Notes: generated by a model from the letters alone, not told the origin. Counted from the first letter of the stretch, positions 28,733-37,744 are shown. The stretch is 64,000 nucleotides of DNA from Lichenicoccus sp964242335 (GCA_964242335.1 CAXTAY010000014.1:24790-88789), one strand, 5' to 3'. Translations and numbers: made by a program.

Positions 28733-30024
28733 GGGTGGCACTGGTCAATCCGCCGTGGCGCTTCGAGGGCAGCATCTATTTCGGCTGCCGCGAGGCGCAT
28801 CTGCCGCTCGAGCTCGGCTACGCGCAGGCGCTGCTGCAGGCGGCGGGACATCGGACGCTGCTGCTGGACGGCAACCTGCTGGCGCAGTCCACCGAGGCGC
28901 TGTGCGAGCAGATCGAGCGCTTCGGCGCCGAGATGACGGTGCTGATGACGGCGCCGACCTACCTGTTCTGGCGCTGCGCGCCGCCGGAGCTGCGCGTGCC
29001 GGCGGCGTTCCTGCAGGCACTCGGCCGGCGCGGCGGCCGCACGGTGGCGATCGGACCGCACGGTTCGGTGACCCCGGGCGTCACCCTGCGCAAGCTCGGC
29101 TGCGACCTCGTGGTGCGCGGCGAGAGCGAGGAGGTGATCGCCGCACTGGCCACGTCGCGCGACTGGTCGCAGGTGGCCTCGGTCGCCTTCCTCGAGGGCG
29201 ACGCGGTGCGCATCAACGGGGCGCCCGCCGCGAGCCCGTTCGTGACGCTGCCGGCGCTGCGCTGGCCGGACGGCTGGATCTCGCGGCACGGGCATCATCA
29301 TCATCGCTTCGGCAGCACGCCGACCGGCTTCGGCGCCGAGGTGGAGGCGTCGCGCGGCTGCCCGTACAGCTGCAGCTTCTGCGCCAAGATCGACTTCCGC
29401 GACCAGTACCGCCGGCGTGACCTCGGTGTGCTGCTCGACGAGATCGACGGGCTGATCGCCCAGGGCGTCGGCTACCTCTACTTCATCGACGAGATCTTCC
29501 TGCCGCAGAAGCCGCTGCTCGACGCGCTGGTCGCACGCGACGTGCAGTTCGGCGTGCAGACCCGGATCGACCTGTGGAAGCCGGAGCTGCTCGAATTGCT
29601 GGGCCGTGCGGGATGCGTCTCGATCGAGGCCGGGATCGAGAGCCTGACGCCGGAGGGGCGCGAGGCGCTGGCCAAGCGCTGCCGCCTGCAGACCGAGGAC
29701 CTGGCGGCGCTGCTGATCCATGCGCGTCGTCACGTGCCGTTCGTGCAGGCCAACCTGATCGGCATGGAGCAGGACGATCCCGGCCTGGTCGCTCACTGGC
29801 GCGACGTGCTGATGCAGGGTGGGGTGTGGGCCAACGAGCCGGTGCCGCTGTATCCCTACCCGAGCTCGCCGAGCTACCGCGCGCTGTGGGGCGAGCCCGA
29901 CGATCTCGCCTGGGAGCGCGCGCACGACCACTACCTGGCGGCGTTCTCGTCGTTCAGCGACATCCAGGACGGGCGGCCGGTGCCGCTGCCGCAGCTGGAA
30001 GCGGGTTGCTGCCCGGCCGGATGA
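28729..30024 (+). CDS. B12-binding domain radical SAM protein
   Basis: 431 residues. The N-terminal 160 or so form a cobalamin-binding-like Rossmann domain (VALVNPPWRFEGSIYFG, GYAQALLQAAGHRTLLLDGN, GRTVAIGPHGSVTP); the DxHxxG ligand motif is not evident, as in many class B enzymes. The radical SAM core follows, with CPYSCSFC (CxxxCxxC iron-sulfur ligands) after a natural His-rich linker GHHHHRFG, then FIDEIFLPQK and VSIEAGIES. Class B enzymes typically methylate unactivated carbons or rearrange substrates; within a glycosyltransferase operon the substrate may be a sugar or lipid-sugar. Similar cassettes have, from memory, been noted in Rhizobiales. ATGA overlaps at both ends. Confidence 0.9.
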   Translation: MRVALVNPPWRFEGSIYFGCREAHLPLELGYAQALLQAAGHRTLLLDGNLLAQSTEALCEQIERFGAEMTVLMTAPTYLFWRCAPPELRVPAAFLQALGRRGGRTVAIGPHGSVTPGVTLRKLGCDLVVRGESEEVIAALATSRDWSQVASVAFLEGDAVRINGAPAASPFVTLPALRWPDGWISRHGHHHHRFGSTPTGFGAEVEASRGCPYSCSFCAKIDFRDQYRRRDLGVLLDEIDGLIAQGVGYLYFIDEIFLPQKPLLDALVARDVQFGVQTRIDLWKPELLELLGRAGCVSIEAGIESLTPEGREALAKRCRLQTEDLAALLIHARRHVPFVQANLIGMEQDDPGLVAHWRDVLMQGGVWANEPVPLYPYPSSPSYRALWGEPDDLAWERAHDHYLAAFSSFSDIQDGRPVPLPQLEAGCCPAG

Positions 30025-31100
30025 CGCGGCCGCGTCGCGTGCTGATGACGCTCGATGCCGTGGGAGGGGTGTGGCGATACGCGGTCGACCTGGCACGCGG
30101 GTTGAACCGTTCGGGCATCGGCTGCGTGCTGGCGGGCGTCGGGCCGCCGCCCGATGGCCTCGCGGCATCCGACCTGCCCGGCACCGGGCCGTTCTGGACC
30201 GGCGAGACCCTGGACTGGATGACGCAGCACGAGGCGATCCTGGACAGTCTGCCCGCCACCCTGCTCTCGCTGGCGCGCATGCATCGCTGCGACCTGCTGC
30301 ACCTCAACCTGCCGTCGCAGGCGGCTGGCCTGCCGGAGGGTGTAGCCGTGGTGGTGGCGTCGCACTCCTGCGTGCCGACCTGGTGGGATGCGGTGCGCGC
30401 GACGCCGCTGCCGGAGCACTGGGCCTGGCAGCGGCATCGCAACCGTCGCGGCCTCGACCGCGCCGACCGCGTGCTGACGCCGAGCGCCAGCCACGCGGCG
30501 GCGCTGGCGCGCAGCTACGGGCCGGTCGAGCGGCTGAGCGTGGTGCGCAACGCGAGCGAGGGCGCGGGCGGCGATCTCGACAAGCAGCCGTTCGTGCTCG
30601 CCGCCGGGCGGTGGTGGGACGAGGCCAAGAACGCCTCGACGCTGGATCGCGCCGCACGTGCCTCGCCCTGGCCGGTGCGCATGGCCGGAGCGCTCTGTGG
30701 CCCGGACGGGCAGCGGACGCCGATCCGGCATGCCGAGGCGCTGGGCGCGCTGCCGCCGGAGGCGATGCTCGGGCTGATGCGCAGGGCCGCGATCTTCGCC
30801 TCGACCTCGCGCTACGAGCCGTTCGGGCTGGCGGTGCTGGAGGCGGCGGCGCAGGGCGCGGCGCTGGTGCTGTCGGACATACCGACCTTCCGCGAGCTCT
30901 GGGAGGGTGCCGCCCTGTTCGTGCCGGCGACGGACCATGACGGCTTCGCCGCGGCGATCGCCACCCTGGCGGCAGACGCGCAGCGGCGCCGGGATCTCGG
31001 CCGTCAGGCGGCGCGGATCGCCTCGGGCCTCACCCCTGCGCGCCAGCTCGAGGGGGTGATTGCCGCCTATGCTGAGGCGATGACGCGTGGAGCAGGCTGA
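30021..31100 (+). CDS. glycosyltransferase, GT4-like (GT-B)
   Basis: 359 residues. The N-terminal part MTLDAVGGVWRYAVDLARGL is the usual acceptor-side start of GT4-type enzymes, with HRCDLLHLNLPSQAAG and the linker VLTPSASHAAAL. The C-terminal part has the donor-site pattern ASTSRYEPFGLAVLEAAAQG (E-x7-E) and LVLSDIPTFRELWEGAALFV. Retaining transfer of a nucleotide-activated sugar is expected. ATG 30021 overlaps the radical SAM stop. The long in-frame extension upstream is a shadow of that gene. Confidence 0.9.
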   Translation: MTRPRRVLMTLDAVGGVWRYAVDLARGLNRSGIGCVLAGVGPPPDGLAASDLPGTGPFWTGETLDWMTQHEAILDSLPATLLSLARMHRCDLLHLNLPSQAAGLPEGVAVVVASHSCVPTWWDAVRATPLPEHWAWQRHRNRRGLDRADRVLTPSASHAAALARSYGPVERLSVVRNASEGAGGDLDKQPFVLAAGRWWDEAKNASTLDRAARASPWPVRMAGALCGPDGQRTPIRHAEALGALPPEAMLGLMRRAAIFASTSRYEPFGLAVLEAAAQGAALVLSDIPTFRELWEGAALFVPATDHDGFAAAIATLAADAQRRRDLGRQAARIASGLTPARQLEGVIAAYAEAMTRGAG

Positions 31101-31101
31101 G

Positions 31102-32196
31102 ATGCGCTTCGTGCTCTACACCCACTCGCTGCGCTCGGACTGGAATCACGGCAACGCGCACTTCCTGCGCGGCGTGCTGCGCGAGCTCGCGGCGCGCGGC
31201 CATCAGACGCTGGCGCTCGAACCGGAGGCGGGCTGGAGCCGCAGCAACCTGCTCGCCGACCAGGGACCGGGCGCGCTCGACCGCTTCGATAGCGATTTTC
31301 CGGAGCTCGCCACGCGCGGCTACGGTCCCGGTTTCGACCATGCGGCGGCACTTGCCGACGCCACCGTGGTGATCGTGCACGAGTGGACCGATCCGGCGGT
31401 GGTGGCCGAGGTCGGCGCGCTGCGTGGGCGCGGCGGCCGCTTCACCCTGCTGTTCCACGACACCCATCATCGCGGTGTCTCAGACGCCGAGGCGATCGCG
31501 GGCCTGGCACTCGCCGACTACGACGCCGTGCTGGCGTTCGGCGAGACGCTGCGGGAGCGCTACCTGCGCGCCGGCTGGGGGCGCCGCGCCTTCACCTGGC
31601 ACGAGGCCGCCGATACGCGCCTGTTCCGTCCGATCGCGTCGGTGCGCCCGCAGGCCGACCTGATCTGGATCGGCAACTGGGGCGACGGCGAGCGCGAGCG
31701 CGAGCTCGACGCGTTCCTGATCGAGCCGGCGCGTCGGTTGCAGCTCTCCGGCGTCGTACACGGTGTGCGCTATCCCGCACCCGCGCTCGACCGGCTGCGC
31801 GGATCCGGGCTGCGCTATGGCGGCTGGATCGCCAACGCCGACGCGCCGCACGCCTTCGCCCGCCACCGCATGACGCTGCACGTGCCGCGCCGCCCCTACG
31901 TGGAGGCGCTGCCGGGGATCCCCACGATACGCATGTTCGAGGCACTCGCCTGCGGCATCCCGCTGGTCAGCGCACCGTGGCACGACAGCGAGGGTCTGTT
32001 CCGGCCTGGCCAGGACTTCCTCACCGCGCGCGACGGCGAGGAGATGGCGATGCAGCTGCGCGCCCTGCGCGACGATCCGGCGCTGGCCGAAGCGGTGGCA
32101 AGCAGCGGCCTCGAGACGATCCTGTCCCGCCACAGCTGCGCGCACCGGGTGGACGAGCTGATGGCGATCCTCGCCGCGTGCGGGACCCTCGCGTGA
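31102..32196 (+). CDS. CgeB-like glycosyltransferase 1
   Basis: 364 residues. First of three tandem paralogues that open with a similar motif (FVLYTHSLRSDWNHGNAHFLRG here) and end in a CgeB-type Glyco_trans_1_2 domain: MTLHVPRRPYVEALPGIPT, IRMFEALACGIPLVSAPWHDSE, with spore-protein CgeB named only for the family. It has a candidate HDTHHR motif in the first half. ATG 31102 begins one base after the preceding stop; an alternative GTG lies at 31087. The acceptor and donor are unknown. Confidence 0.87.
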   Translation: MRFVLYTHSLRSDWNHGNAHFLRGVLRELAARGHQTLALEPEAGWSRSNLLADQGPGALDRFDSDFPELATRGYGPGFDHAAALADATVVIVHEWTDPAVVAEVGALRGRGGRFTLLFHDTHHRGVSDAEAIAGLALADYDAVLAFGETLRERYLRAGWGRRAFTWHEAADTRLFRPIASVRPQADLIWIGNWGDGERERELDAFLIEPARRLQLSGVVHGVRYPAPALDRLRGSGLRYGGWIANADAPHAFARHRMTLHVPRRPYVEALPGIPTIRMFEALACGIPLVSAPWHDSEGLFRPGQDFLTARDGEEMAMQLRALRDDPALAEAVASSGLETILSRHSCAHRVDELMAILAACGTLA

Positions 32197-33287
32197 AGAT
32201 CGCGCTGTACGGCTCCAGCCTGCTGTCCTCGTACTGGAACGGGGCCGCGACCTACTACCGCGGCATCCTGCGGGCACTCGCCTCGCACGGCCACGCGATC
32301 ACGTTCCACGAGCCGGACGCGTTCGACCGGCAGAGCCACCGCGACATCGAGCCGCCGGACTGGTGCGCGGTGCTGGTCTACCCGGCCACCGACGCGGGGG
32401 TGCGCGCGGCACTCGCGGCCTCCGCCGACGCGGACGTGGTGATCAAGGCGAGCGGGGTCGGCTATGCCGACGACGCGCTGCTGGCCGGGATGCTGCAGGG
32501 CGCGCGGACCGACGCGCTGCGGGTGTTCTGGGACGTCGATGCGCCGGCGACGCTCGCCGAGATCCGGCCGCAGCCGCAGCATCCGCTGCGCCTGGCGCTG
32601 CCGACGCTGGACCTGGTGCTGACCTATGGCGGCGGCGCCCCGGTGGTCGAGGCCTACGCGGCACTCGGTGCTGCGGTATGCGTGCCGATCTACAACGCGC
32701 TCGATCCCGTCACCCATCATCCGGTGGCGGCGGATCCGCGCTACGCCGCAGACCTGACCTTCCTCGGCAACCGGCTGCCCGACCGCGAGGCGCGGGTCGA
32801 GCGCTTCTTCCTCCGTCCCGCCGCCCTGGTGCCGGAGGCGCGCTTCCTGCTCGGCGGGTCCGGCTGGGGGGACAAGCCGGTCCCGGCCAACCTGGTCAAG
32901 CTCGGCCACGTCTCCACCGTCGCGCACAACGCGCTGAACGCGAGTGCCCGCATGGTGCTCAACATCAGCCGCGACAGCATGGCCTCGACCGGTTTCTCGC
33001 CGGCGACACGCGTGTTCGAGGTCGCCGGCGCCGGCGCCTGCCTGATGACCGACGACTGGGCCGGGCTGGAGCTGTTCCTGGCACCGGGCGAGGAGGTGCT
33101 GGTGGTGCGCGACGGCCCGGATGTCGCCGAGGCGGTGCGCGGCGTGAGCGTCGCCGAGGCGGCGCGCATCGGTGCCGCGGGGCGCCGGCGCGTACTGGGC
33201 GAGCACACCTACGACCGGCGGGCGGCGGAGCTCGACCGGGTGCTGCGCCAAGCCTGGGCGCGCCGCGGCGTCCGGGGCGACGCATGA
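32193..33287 (+). CDS. CgeB-like glycosyltransferase 2
   Basis: 364 residues. Begins KIALYGSSLLSSYWNGAATYYRG, mid-part VFWDVDAPATLAEI, and the CgeB-type C-terminal donor domain with MVLNISRDSMASTGFSPATR, VFEVAGAGACLMTDDWAGLE. The GTG start at 32193 overlaps the previous stop in GTGA, and the long in-frame upstream extension is a shadow of the neighbour. It resembles CgeB-like 1 and 3 throughout its length, so the trio arose by tandem duplication, but they have diverged strongly. Confidence 0.87.
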   Translation: MKIALYGSSLLSSYWNGAATYYRGILRALASHGHAITFHEPDAFDRQSHRDIEPPDWCAVLVYPATDAGVRAALAASADADVVIKASGVGYADDALLAGMLQGARTDALRVFWDVDAPATLAEIRPQPQHPLRLALPTLDLVLTYGGGAPVVEAYAALGAAVCVPIYNALDPVTHHPVAADPRYAADLTFLGNRLPDREARVERFFLRPAALVPEARFLLGGSGWGDKPVPANLVKLGHVSTVAHNALNASARMVLNISRDSMASTGFSPATRVFEVAGAGACLMTDDWAGLELFLAPGEEVLVVRDGPDVAEAVRGVSVAEAARIGAAGRRRVLGEHTYDRRAAELDRVLRQAWARRGVRGDA

Positions 33288-34351
33288 GGATCGTCGTGCT
33301 CGGGCTGTCGTTGAGCTCGTCCTGGGGCAACGGGCACGCGACGACCTACCGCGCCCTGCTGCGCGGCCTGTCCGGGCTCGGCCACCGGGTGCTGTTCCTC
33401 GAGCGCGACGTACCCTGGTACGCGGCCCAGCGCGACCTGCCGGAGCCCGACTTCTGCGCGCTCGCCTTCTACCGCGACCTCGACGAGCTGCGGACCCGCT
33501 TCGCCGCCGACCTTATCGAGGCGGACGCGGTCCTGGTCGGCTCCTACGTGCCGGACGGCATCGCGGTGCTGGAGCTGGTGCTGTCGATCGCCGGCGGCGT
33601 GCGCGTCTTCTACGACATCGACACCCCGGTGACGCTGGCGGCACTCGGTCGCGGCGACTGCGCCTACCTGGCCGCAGCACAGGTGGCGCGGCTGGACCTG
33701 TACCTGTCGTTCTCCGGCGGCCCGGTGCTGTCGCAGCTGTCGCAGCGCCACGGCGCGCTCAGGCCGCGCGCGTTCTACTGCGCCGTCGACGAGACCCGCT
33801 ACCTGCCGCGGCCGCAGGCGCCGCGCTGGGACCTCGGCTACCTGGGCACCTACAGCCCGGATCGCCAGCCGGCGCTGCAGCGGCTGCTGCTGGAGCCGGC
33901 GCGACGGCTGCCGGATTGCCGGTTCGTCGTCGCCGGCCCGCAATACCCGCCCGGGATCGACTGGCCGGAGAATGTCGAGCGGATCGAGCACCTGCCGCCC
34001 GATGCCCATGCCCGGTTCTACGGGGCGCAGCGCTTCACCCTCAACGTCACCCGCGCCGACATGATCGCCGCCGGCTGGTCGCCGAGCGTCCGGCTGTTCG
34101 AGGCGGCCGCCTGCGGCACGCCGATCATCAGCGACCGGTGGGACGGCCTGGACGCGTTGCTGCCGGACGGCGAGGCGATCCTGATCGCCGATGACGGGGA
34201 CGCGGTGACGGACGCGCTGCTGTCGATCGACGAGGCGCGCCGTCAGGCGATCGCGGCGCGGGCGCGGCAGATCGTGCTGACCGGTCACACCGGTCTCGCG
34301 CGCGCCGGAGAGCTCGAGCGGTATCTGGCCGAGGCATGTCCCAGTGGCTGA
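33284..34351 (+). CDS. CgeB-like glycosyltransferase 3
   Basis: 355 residues. Begins IVVLGLSLSSSWGNGHATTYR; has VFYDIDTPVTLAAL, YLGTYSPDRQPAL and the donor domain with FTLNVTRADMIAAGWSPSVR, LFEAAACGTPIISDRWDGLD. The start overlaps the preceding stop (ATGA). It is the last gene of the seven-gene sugar cluster and is followed by repeat copy B. Three successive sugars added by the three paralogues to one oligosaccharide would fit the layout, but that is inference. Confidence 0.88.
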   Translation: MRIVVLGLSLSSSWGNGHATTYRALLRGLSGLGHRVLFLERDVPWYAAQRDLPEPDFCALAFYRDLDELRTRFAADLIEADAVLVGSYVPDGIAVLELVLSIAGGVRVFYDIDTPVTLAALGRGDCAYLAAAQVARLDLYLSFSGGPVLSQLSQRHGALRPRAFYCAVDETRYLPRPQAPRWDLGYLGTYSPDRQPALQRLLLEPARRLPDCRFVVAGPQYPPGIDWPENVERIEHLPPDAHARFYGAQRFTLNVTRADMIAAGWSPSVRLFEAAACGTPIISDRWDGLDALLPDGEAILIADDGDAVTDALLSIDEARRQAIAARARQIVLTGHTGLARAGELERYLAEACPSG

Positions 34352-34362
34352 TGAGACAGCAA

Positions 34363-34430
34363 GGCGAGGGCTCTGCCCTGGCCCGCTGGGGCCTTGGGCC
34401 CCAGACCCCAATTCGTTGATGCGGTCGAGG
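34363..34430. repeat. modular hairpin repeat, copy B
   Basis: Between two converging genes. Contains CTGGGGCC-TTG-GGCCCCAG (34386-34404), the same stem as copy A with a different loop, preceded by an AGGGC-TCT-GCCCT hairpin and followed by ACCCC and an AGGGA-GGCT-TCCCT hairpin. One arm type of copy A is absent. Confidence 0.75.
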
Positions 34431-34491
34431 GAGGCTTCCCTGGCTCTGCGGCGAAAGCCGGAAGCTCCGGGTGCAGAGGAGAGTTTCGCGC

Positions 34492-35751
34492 TTACAGGGA
34501 CACCACGCCGCCTCCCGCGGCTTCCAGTCCGCCCTGGACGCTGAAACTCTCGACTGCACCATGCAGCTCGAGCGCCTCGACCGCCGGGCCGCGCGTGACC
34601 AGGCCGCCGGTCACGCTGATCTCGCGTGCGGCGCCGCCCGGCTTGATGCTGAGCGCGATCGCGGCGAGCCGGGTCACCACGCCCTTGACCAGCGAGTCGC
34701 CGACGCCGCCATGCGTCTCGATGCCGCGACGCACCAGGATGCGGCCGACCGGCTGGCTGATCTGCATCCCGACGGCACCGTCGCCATGCGTCACGATGCG
34801 GTCGAACTCGGCCTCCCCCAGGCTGCCAGCGTAGATGTTGAAGCCCCTGGCGCCGCCGCCGAAGGTCTCGATCGGGGCCAGGACCTGCAGCGAGCGCAGG
34901 GCGCCGAAATTGACGAAGCCGATGCCGCTCGGGCCGTGTGAGGTCACCTCGGCCTCCGCGATCCAGCGATCCACCACGCCCCAGTTATCGAGCACCATGT
35001 CGTTCGGCCCGTAGGTGGTCACCGAACCGCGGTTGCGGACCTGGTCGACGGCGGCGCCGGACACGGTGAACACGCCCCCGGAGATGCGATCGGCTGTGCC
35101 AGGCGGGATGCCGCCGTCGGAATGCACTTCTCCGGTTTCGAGTCGGCTGACCAGAAGCCGCCCACCCGCTTCTCCGGCGCCCGCGACGAACACGCCGCCG
35201 CCGAGCACCGGCGCGCCTGCACGACCGATCGACAGGCCGGTCAGGTCCGCCGTGATCGTCACCGCCGGATCGGCCTGACGGTTCCACACGCTGAAGACGC
35301 CCGGCACCACCTCGACGCCGAAGCCCGCCGGGCGCTCGTCGAAGTGGCGGGCGTCCGCCATGACGCTGTCGACGTCGTGCGCCTCCACATGGCCCTCGCG
35401 TATGCGACCCGCGGCGATGAGACGCACCGATCCCGTGATCCTCAGCTGGCGCAGCTCCAGCCGGCCGAGATCGTCAACAGCGGGATCGTTGAAGATGGCG
35501 CGCCGGTCCGGGTCTGTTGCAAGCTCGAGCCCCTCGACGCGGTTGTCGGAGGACAGGCGCAGGCCGTCCTGCCCGGCGCCGAACGCCAGCCTGACGGCAC
35601 TTCCGGATCCTAGGAGCGCCTGGCCGGGACGCAGCGTCAGCGTCGGCACGTCGGCGAGGGAGCCGGCAACCCGAACGACCGCCACCTCCTCATCGGCCAC
35701 CGCCGCGACCAGGGCCGCCGTCGTATGAGCTTCGACTTGCCGTCCGGGCAT
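34492..35751 (-). CDS. hypothetical protein, beta-helix-like
   Basis: 419 residues from ATG 35751, chosen because GGAGAG lies six bases upstream; an upstream ATG at 35847 would add 32 unlikely residues. The body consists of short beta-strand repeats rich in Gly and Val with recurring V-T-x-H-G type turns (for example VTTYGPND, VTSHGPSGIGF, IVTHGDGAVGMQ, IETHGGVGDSL), the look of a right-handed beta-helix as in pectate-lyase-like or polymer-binding proteins. I see no signal peptide. Function unknown; it might handle polysaccharide, in view of the adjacent sugar cluster. Confidence 0.72.
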   Translation of the reverse strand: MPGRQVEAHTTAALVAAVADEEVAVVRVAGSLADVPTLTLRPGQALLGSGSAVRLAFGAGQDGLRLSSDNRVEGLELATDPDRRAIFNDPAVDDLGRLELRQLRITGSVRLIAAGRIREGHVEAHDVDSVMADARHFDERPAGFGVEVVPGVFSVWNRQADPAVTITADLTGLSIGRAGAPVLGGGVFVAGAGEAGGRLLVSRLETGEVHSDGGIPPGTADRISGGVFTVSGAAVDQVRNRGSVTTYGPNDMVLDNWGVVDRWIAEAEVTSHGPSGIGFVNFGALRSLQVLAPIETFGGGARGFNIYAGSLGEAEFDRIVTHGDGAVGMQISQPVGRILVRRGIETHGGVGDSLVKGVVTRLAAIALSIKPGGAAREISVTGGLVTRGPAVEALELHGAVESFSVQGGLEAAGGGVVSL

Positions 35752-35843
35752 CCGGTTCTCTCCGTGCTGATCAGGGAACTCACGTGCCGGATCGATCCAG
35801 GTCGAGCTCATGCACGATCGTTCGACACCCCCCGGGCTCTTGC

Positions 35844-36010
35844 TCACGCGATCAAGGACGGAAGCCGGGCGCCGCGATGGCGATCGTTGCCGAACACGCG
35901 GCCCGCCCCCACGTGGTCGGGATGCCGGTGGCTGTAGATCATGTGGGTGACCGGCTCGTCGGTCACGCCGGCGATCGTGTCCAGGTCACCCGCCACGACG
36001 CCGTTGCCGA
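35844..36010 (-). pseudogene. remnant of an MBL-fold metallo-hydrolase
   Basis: A short reading frame ending in TGA (35844-35846) encodes VVAGDLDTIAGVTDEPVTHM and then the zinc-site segment IYSHRHPDHVGAGRVFGND, a clear HxHxDH motif of the metallo-beta-lactamase fold. The rest of the domain is missing in both directions, and the upstream part is out of frame. It lies directly upstream of the beta-helix-like gene. The remaining bases from here to 36235 hold no gene I can support. Confidence 0.7.
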
Positions 36011-36235
36011 CGCATCGAGATCCGTCTTTCCGGACATGGTGCCAGTCCCTCCGCTCTCATCGGTCCTTCCCGCTACACCGGAGCACTCCGTCCCTCTAGC
36101 GACCGCCCCTGGAAACTCCTTTCCATCTTTGATGCGGATGGCAACCGACGTTCCCGGTGGGGCTTCGCGGCGCGATCATTCGACGCGGGGACTGTTCACG
36201 AACGACCAGGTCGCTCTCGCATGGATGGCAGAGCA

Positions 36236-36348
36236 AGGGGCGTTGCCCCTCGACCCCATCAAAGGCGAGCCTTTGAAAACCTGATTCTAAGGGGTCGGGG
36301 TCGGGGTCTGGGACCTGCGGCCCCAGCGGGTCAAGGGCAGCGCCCTTG
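36236..36348. repeat. modular hairpin repeat, copy C (reverse orientation)
   Basis: Carries all four arms of copy A in reversed order: AGGGGC-GTT-GCCCCT (36236-36250), CAAAGGC-GA-GCCTTTG (36260-36275), CTGGGaCC-TGC-GGcCCCAG (36308-36326, one mismatched pair) and CAAGGGC-AGC-GCCCTTG (36332-36348). A GGGGTC tandem run lies between. It sits 22 bases past the DUF2142 gene stop. Confidence 0.82.
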
Positions 36349-36370
36349 GCTTGCTTCCGCGACAGCCGCG

Positions 36371-37744
36371 CTAGAAATAGTAGCGCAGCAGCAGGGCGTG
36401 CAGCAGCACCGGCAGGCTCAGCATCGGGAACAGCAGCACGACACGGCGCAGCGGCTCGGACCAGCCTGCCGGAGCGGCCGCCACGCGGGCGAGCGCCGTC
36501 AGCATCAGCGCCGGCGGAATGAAGTAGCGCCCCTGCAACCCCTCGATCACCGCGGCGCCCGTCGCGGTCCAGGTCAGGTACTGCACCAGCATCACGCCGG
36601 CGGCCGCGGCCAGGATGCCGAACAGGCCGGCCCACCCGGCCGGGCGCCAGCGCGACGTCGGCAGGGTCCGCCGCGAGGCGGAACCGCCGACGCCCAGCAG
36701 CAGCGCCGCCGCGAGGATCAGGCAGGCCAGCGCGTGGTAGGCCTTCGGCAGGTCGACATCGAGCCAGCCCGGCTCGCCGATGAAGCTGCGCAGCAGCGCC
36801 GGCCCATGTGCGCGTGCGGTCGCGATCAGGATGGGAAACAGTCGCCAGGGTGCCGCGATCAGGCCGCGCGCCTGCGCCGCCGGCGAAACCGGCAGCACGA
36901 CGTGTGGTCCGCTCAGCAGCGCCCAGCCGAGCACGGACGCGAGGATCGCGGCGATGGCGGCGAGCCGGAACCGCAGCGGTGCCTGCGCCGCCAGCAGCAC
37001 CAGGGCGAAGCCGGCATAGGGCGGTCTCGCCATGCCGACCGTCGCCAGCAGCAGGGTCGCGGCGAGCAGGCCGGTGGGCGAGCCTCGGCGCCGCAGCCTG
37101 GCGGCGAGCACCGCGGCCAGTGCGGTACAGCCCAGCAGCGGCGCGTCCTGCGACGCCGCCGCGGTCAGGCTGAGGGACATCGGCAGCAGCAGCAGCGAGA
37201 ACAGCCAGGGCGCCGCCGTGCCGGCGAGCGCGATCGCGGTGGCTCCCAGCAGGATCGTCGCGGCCGCGGTCGCGAGCCGCGCCGCCAGGACCCCCTGCAG
37301 CACCGGGCGATGCAGGGCACGCGCGCCGGCGAGGGCGAGCGCCTGCGGCAGGTAGAAGGATGGCGGATAGATCGCGGTGTTGGGGAAGCCTTCCTGGATC
37401 TGCGTGCCCCAGGCCTCCGGCCGGTACATGCCGCGCGACACCTTCCGGTCGACGTGGAACGGGATCGCCGAGAACCGTGCGGCCGCCTTCGGCAGGCCGG
37501 CATCGATCCAGCCGCCCTGCTGCCCATCCGGCAGCCGCTGCGCCAGCAGGCCGAGATGGCTGATCTGGTCGGCGCGATAGAGGTGGTTGGCCTCGTCGGC
37601 GTTCTGGAACGGCGGCATCGTCGGCGCAACCAGCAGCACCGCCAGTGACGCGAACAGCAGGTAGAGCCGGGCGGCGAGGGGGAGGCGTCCCGCGCGGGCC
37701 CGGCGACCGGACGCGGCGCTTGCGGTGAGACCCGGCGTGCTCAT
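36371..37744 (-). CDS. DUF2142 family membrane protein
   Basis: 457-residue polytopic membrane protein with about ten hydrophobic segments. The first exoplasmic loop has the family pattern PPFQNADEANHLYRADQIS, an Asp-Glu pair like that used by GT-C glycosyltransferases for lipid-linked sugars, and later GLQGRYFIPPALML. DUF2142 proteins occur in surface-polysaccharide loci. It is downstream of the ArsB-like gene by 18 bases on the same strand. A GT-C enzyme acting on the product of the nearby sugar cluster is plausible, but that is inference. Confidence 0.85.
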   Translation of the reverse strand: MSTPGLTASAASGRRARAGRLPLAARLYLLFASLAVLLVAPTMPPFQNADEANHLYRADQISHLGLLAQRLPDGQQGGWIDAGLPKAAARFSAIPFHVDRKVSRGMYRPEAWGTQIQEGFPNTAIYPPSFYLPQALALAGARALHRPVLQGVLAARLATAAATILLGATAIALAGTAAPWLFSLLLLPMSLSLTAAASQDAPLLGCTALAAVLAARLRRRGSPTGLLAATLLLATVGMARPPYAGFALVLLAAQAPLRFRLAAIAAILASVLGWALLSGPHVVLPVSPAAQARGLIAAPWRLFPILIATARAHGPALLRSFIGEPGWLDVDLPKAYHALACLILAAALLLGVGGSASRRTLPTSRWRPAGWAGLFGILAAAAGVMLVQYLTWTATGAAVIEGLQGRYFIPPALMLTALARVAAAPAGWSEPLRRVVLLFPMLSLPVLLHALLLRYYF

